Shown: positions 13,427 through 13,563 of the stretch, piece by piece
Layout: every line of letters begins with the position of its first letter
Numbering within the stretch: the stretch's first letter is position 1
Assembly (NCBI GenBank): GCA_003223995.1
Contig: QHYA01000243.1
Location: 1-13,563 of the forward strand
Length of the DNA: 13,563 bases
Reading direction: 5' to 3'
Source: Acidobacteriota bacterium
GTDB taxonomy: Bacteria; Acidobacteriota; Polarisedimenticolia; QHYA01
Position numbers and translations under genes: made by a program
The notes under the pieces: model-generated
What the model was told of the DNA's origin: nothing
Seen by the model: the letters and a program-made list of their open reading frames with translations, nothing else
Databases searched by the model: none

Positions 13427-13563
13427 ATGCCCCGACGGACCGACCTCCACCGCATCCTGATCATCGGCTCGGGCCCCATCGTCATCGGGCAGGCCTGCGA
13501 GTTCGACTACTCCGGGACGCAGGCGTGCAAGGCGCTTCGCGAGGAGGGGTACGAGGTCGTCCT
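13427..13563 (+). CDS. carB: Carbamoyl phosphate synthase large subunit, N-terminal fragment (3' end outside window)
   Basis: CarB makes carbamoyl phosphate from bicarbonate, ATP and ammonia delivered by the small subunit CarA, feeding pyrimidine and arginine synthesis. Only 45 complete codons are visible out of roughly 1,070-1,100. They are unmistakable: MPRRTDLHRILIIGSGPIVI, then GQACEFDYSGTQACKALREE, matching the N-terminal pre-ATP-grasp region of the family. The ATG at 13427 gives the canonical MPRRTD start. An ATG at 13419 is in another frame. The Shine-Dalgarno sequence is weak. It starts 19 bases after rplQ on the same strand with no terminator between, so it may be cotranscribed. carA is not visible. 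Confidence 0.95.
   Translation, partial: MPRRTDLHRILIIGSGPIVIGQACEFDYSGTQACKALREEGYEVV

Overview
This window is a ribosomal-protein superoperon from a GC-rich bacterium. It covers the end of the S10 operon, the whole spc operon and the whole alpha operon, in the classical bacterial order and all on the + strand. I identify 28 protein genes: 26 complete, rplB missing its 5' end, and carB missing its 3' end. There is no RNA gene, mobile element, CRISPR array or origin. The longest gap between genes is about 95 bases (rpsD to rpoA), so no stretch over 300 bases lacks a gene. Many genes touch or overlap by 1-4 bases.

Layout. 1-2837: rplB (partial), rpsS, rplV, rpsC, rplP, rpmC, rpsQ (S10 operon end). 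2854-8395: rplN, rplX, rplE, rpsN, rpsH, rplF, rplR, rpsE, rpmD, rplO, secY (spc operon). 8416-10196: adk, map, infA, rpmJ. 10202-13407: rpsM, rpsK, rpsD, rpoA, rplQ (alpha operon). 13427-end: start of carB, the large subunit of carbamoyl phosphate synthase, 19 bases after rplQ.

Organism. The order secY-adk-map-infA-rpmJ-rpsM-rpsK-rpsD-rpoA-rplQ, the short zinc-type S14 (61 aa), and zinc-ligand (C+) forms of S4, L24 and L36 indicate a bacterium outside Gammaproteobacteria. G+C is high and start codons are varied (TTG for rpsC, rpsN, rpsD; GTG for rplV, rpsQ, rplR, rpsE, map). A GC-rich phylum such as Acidobacteriota or a neighbouring lineage would fit, but the sequence alone does not settle this.

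How the genes work together. The ribosomal proteins build both subunits, including the 5S rRNA proteins L5 and L18, the exit-tunnel protein L22 and the decoding-site proteins S3, S4, S5 and S13. SecY is the translocon that receives nascent membrane and secreted proteins. Adk balances adenine nucleotides, Map removes initiator methionine, IF-1 acts in initiation and RpoA seeds RNA polymerase assembly.

Most of the window is ordinary and I found no undescribed system. The departures worth checking are: an L18 whose normally near-invariant C-terminal motif is replaced by unrelated residues; an S13 with a replaced and extended N-terminus encoded by a hairpin-rich stretch; a pair of mutually exclusive hairpins in front of rpsD, one of which masks its Shine-Dalgarno sequence; a GGCGAA repeat in front of rpsS; and carB placed directly after rplQ.
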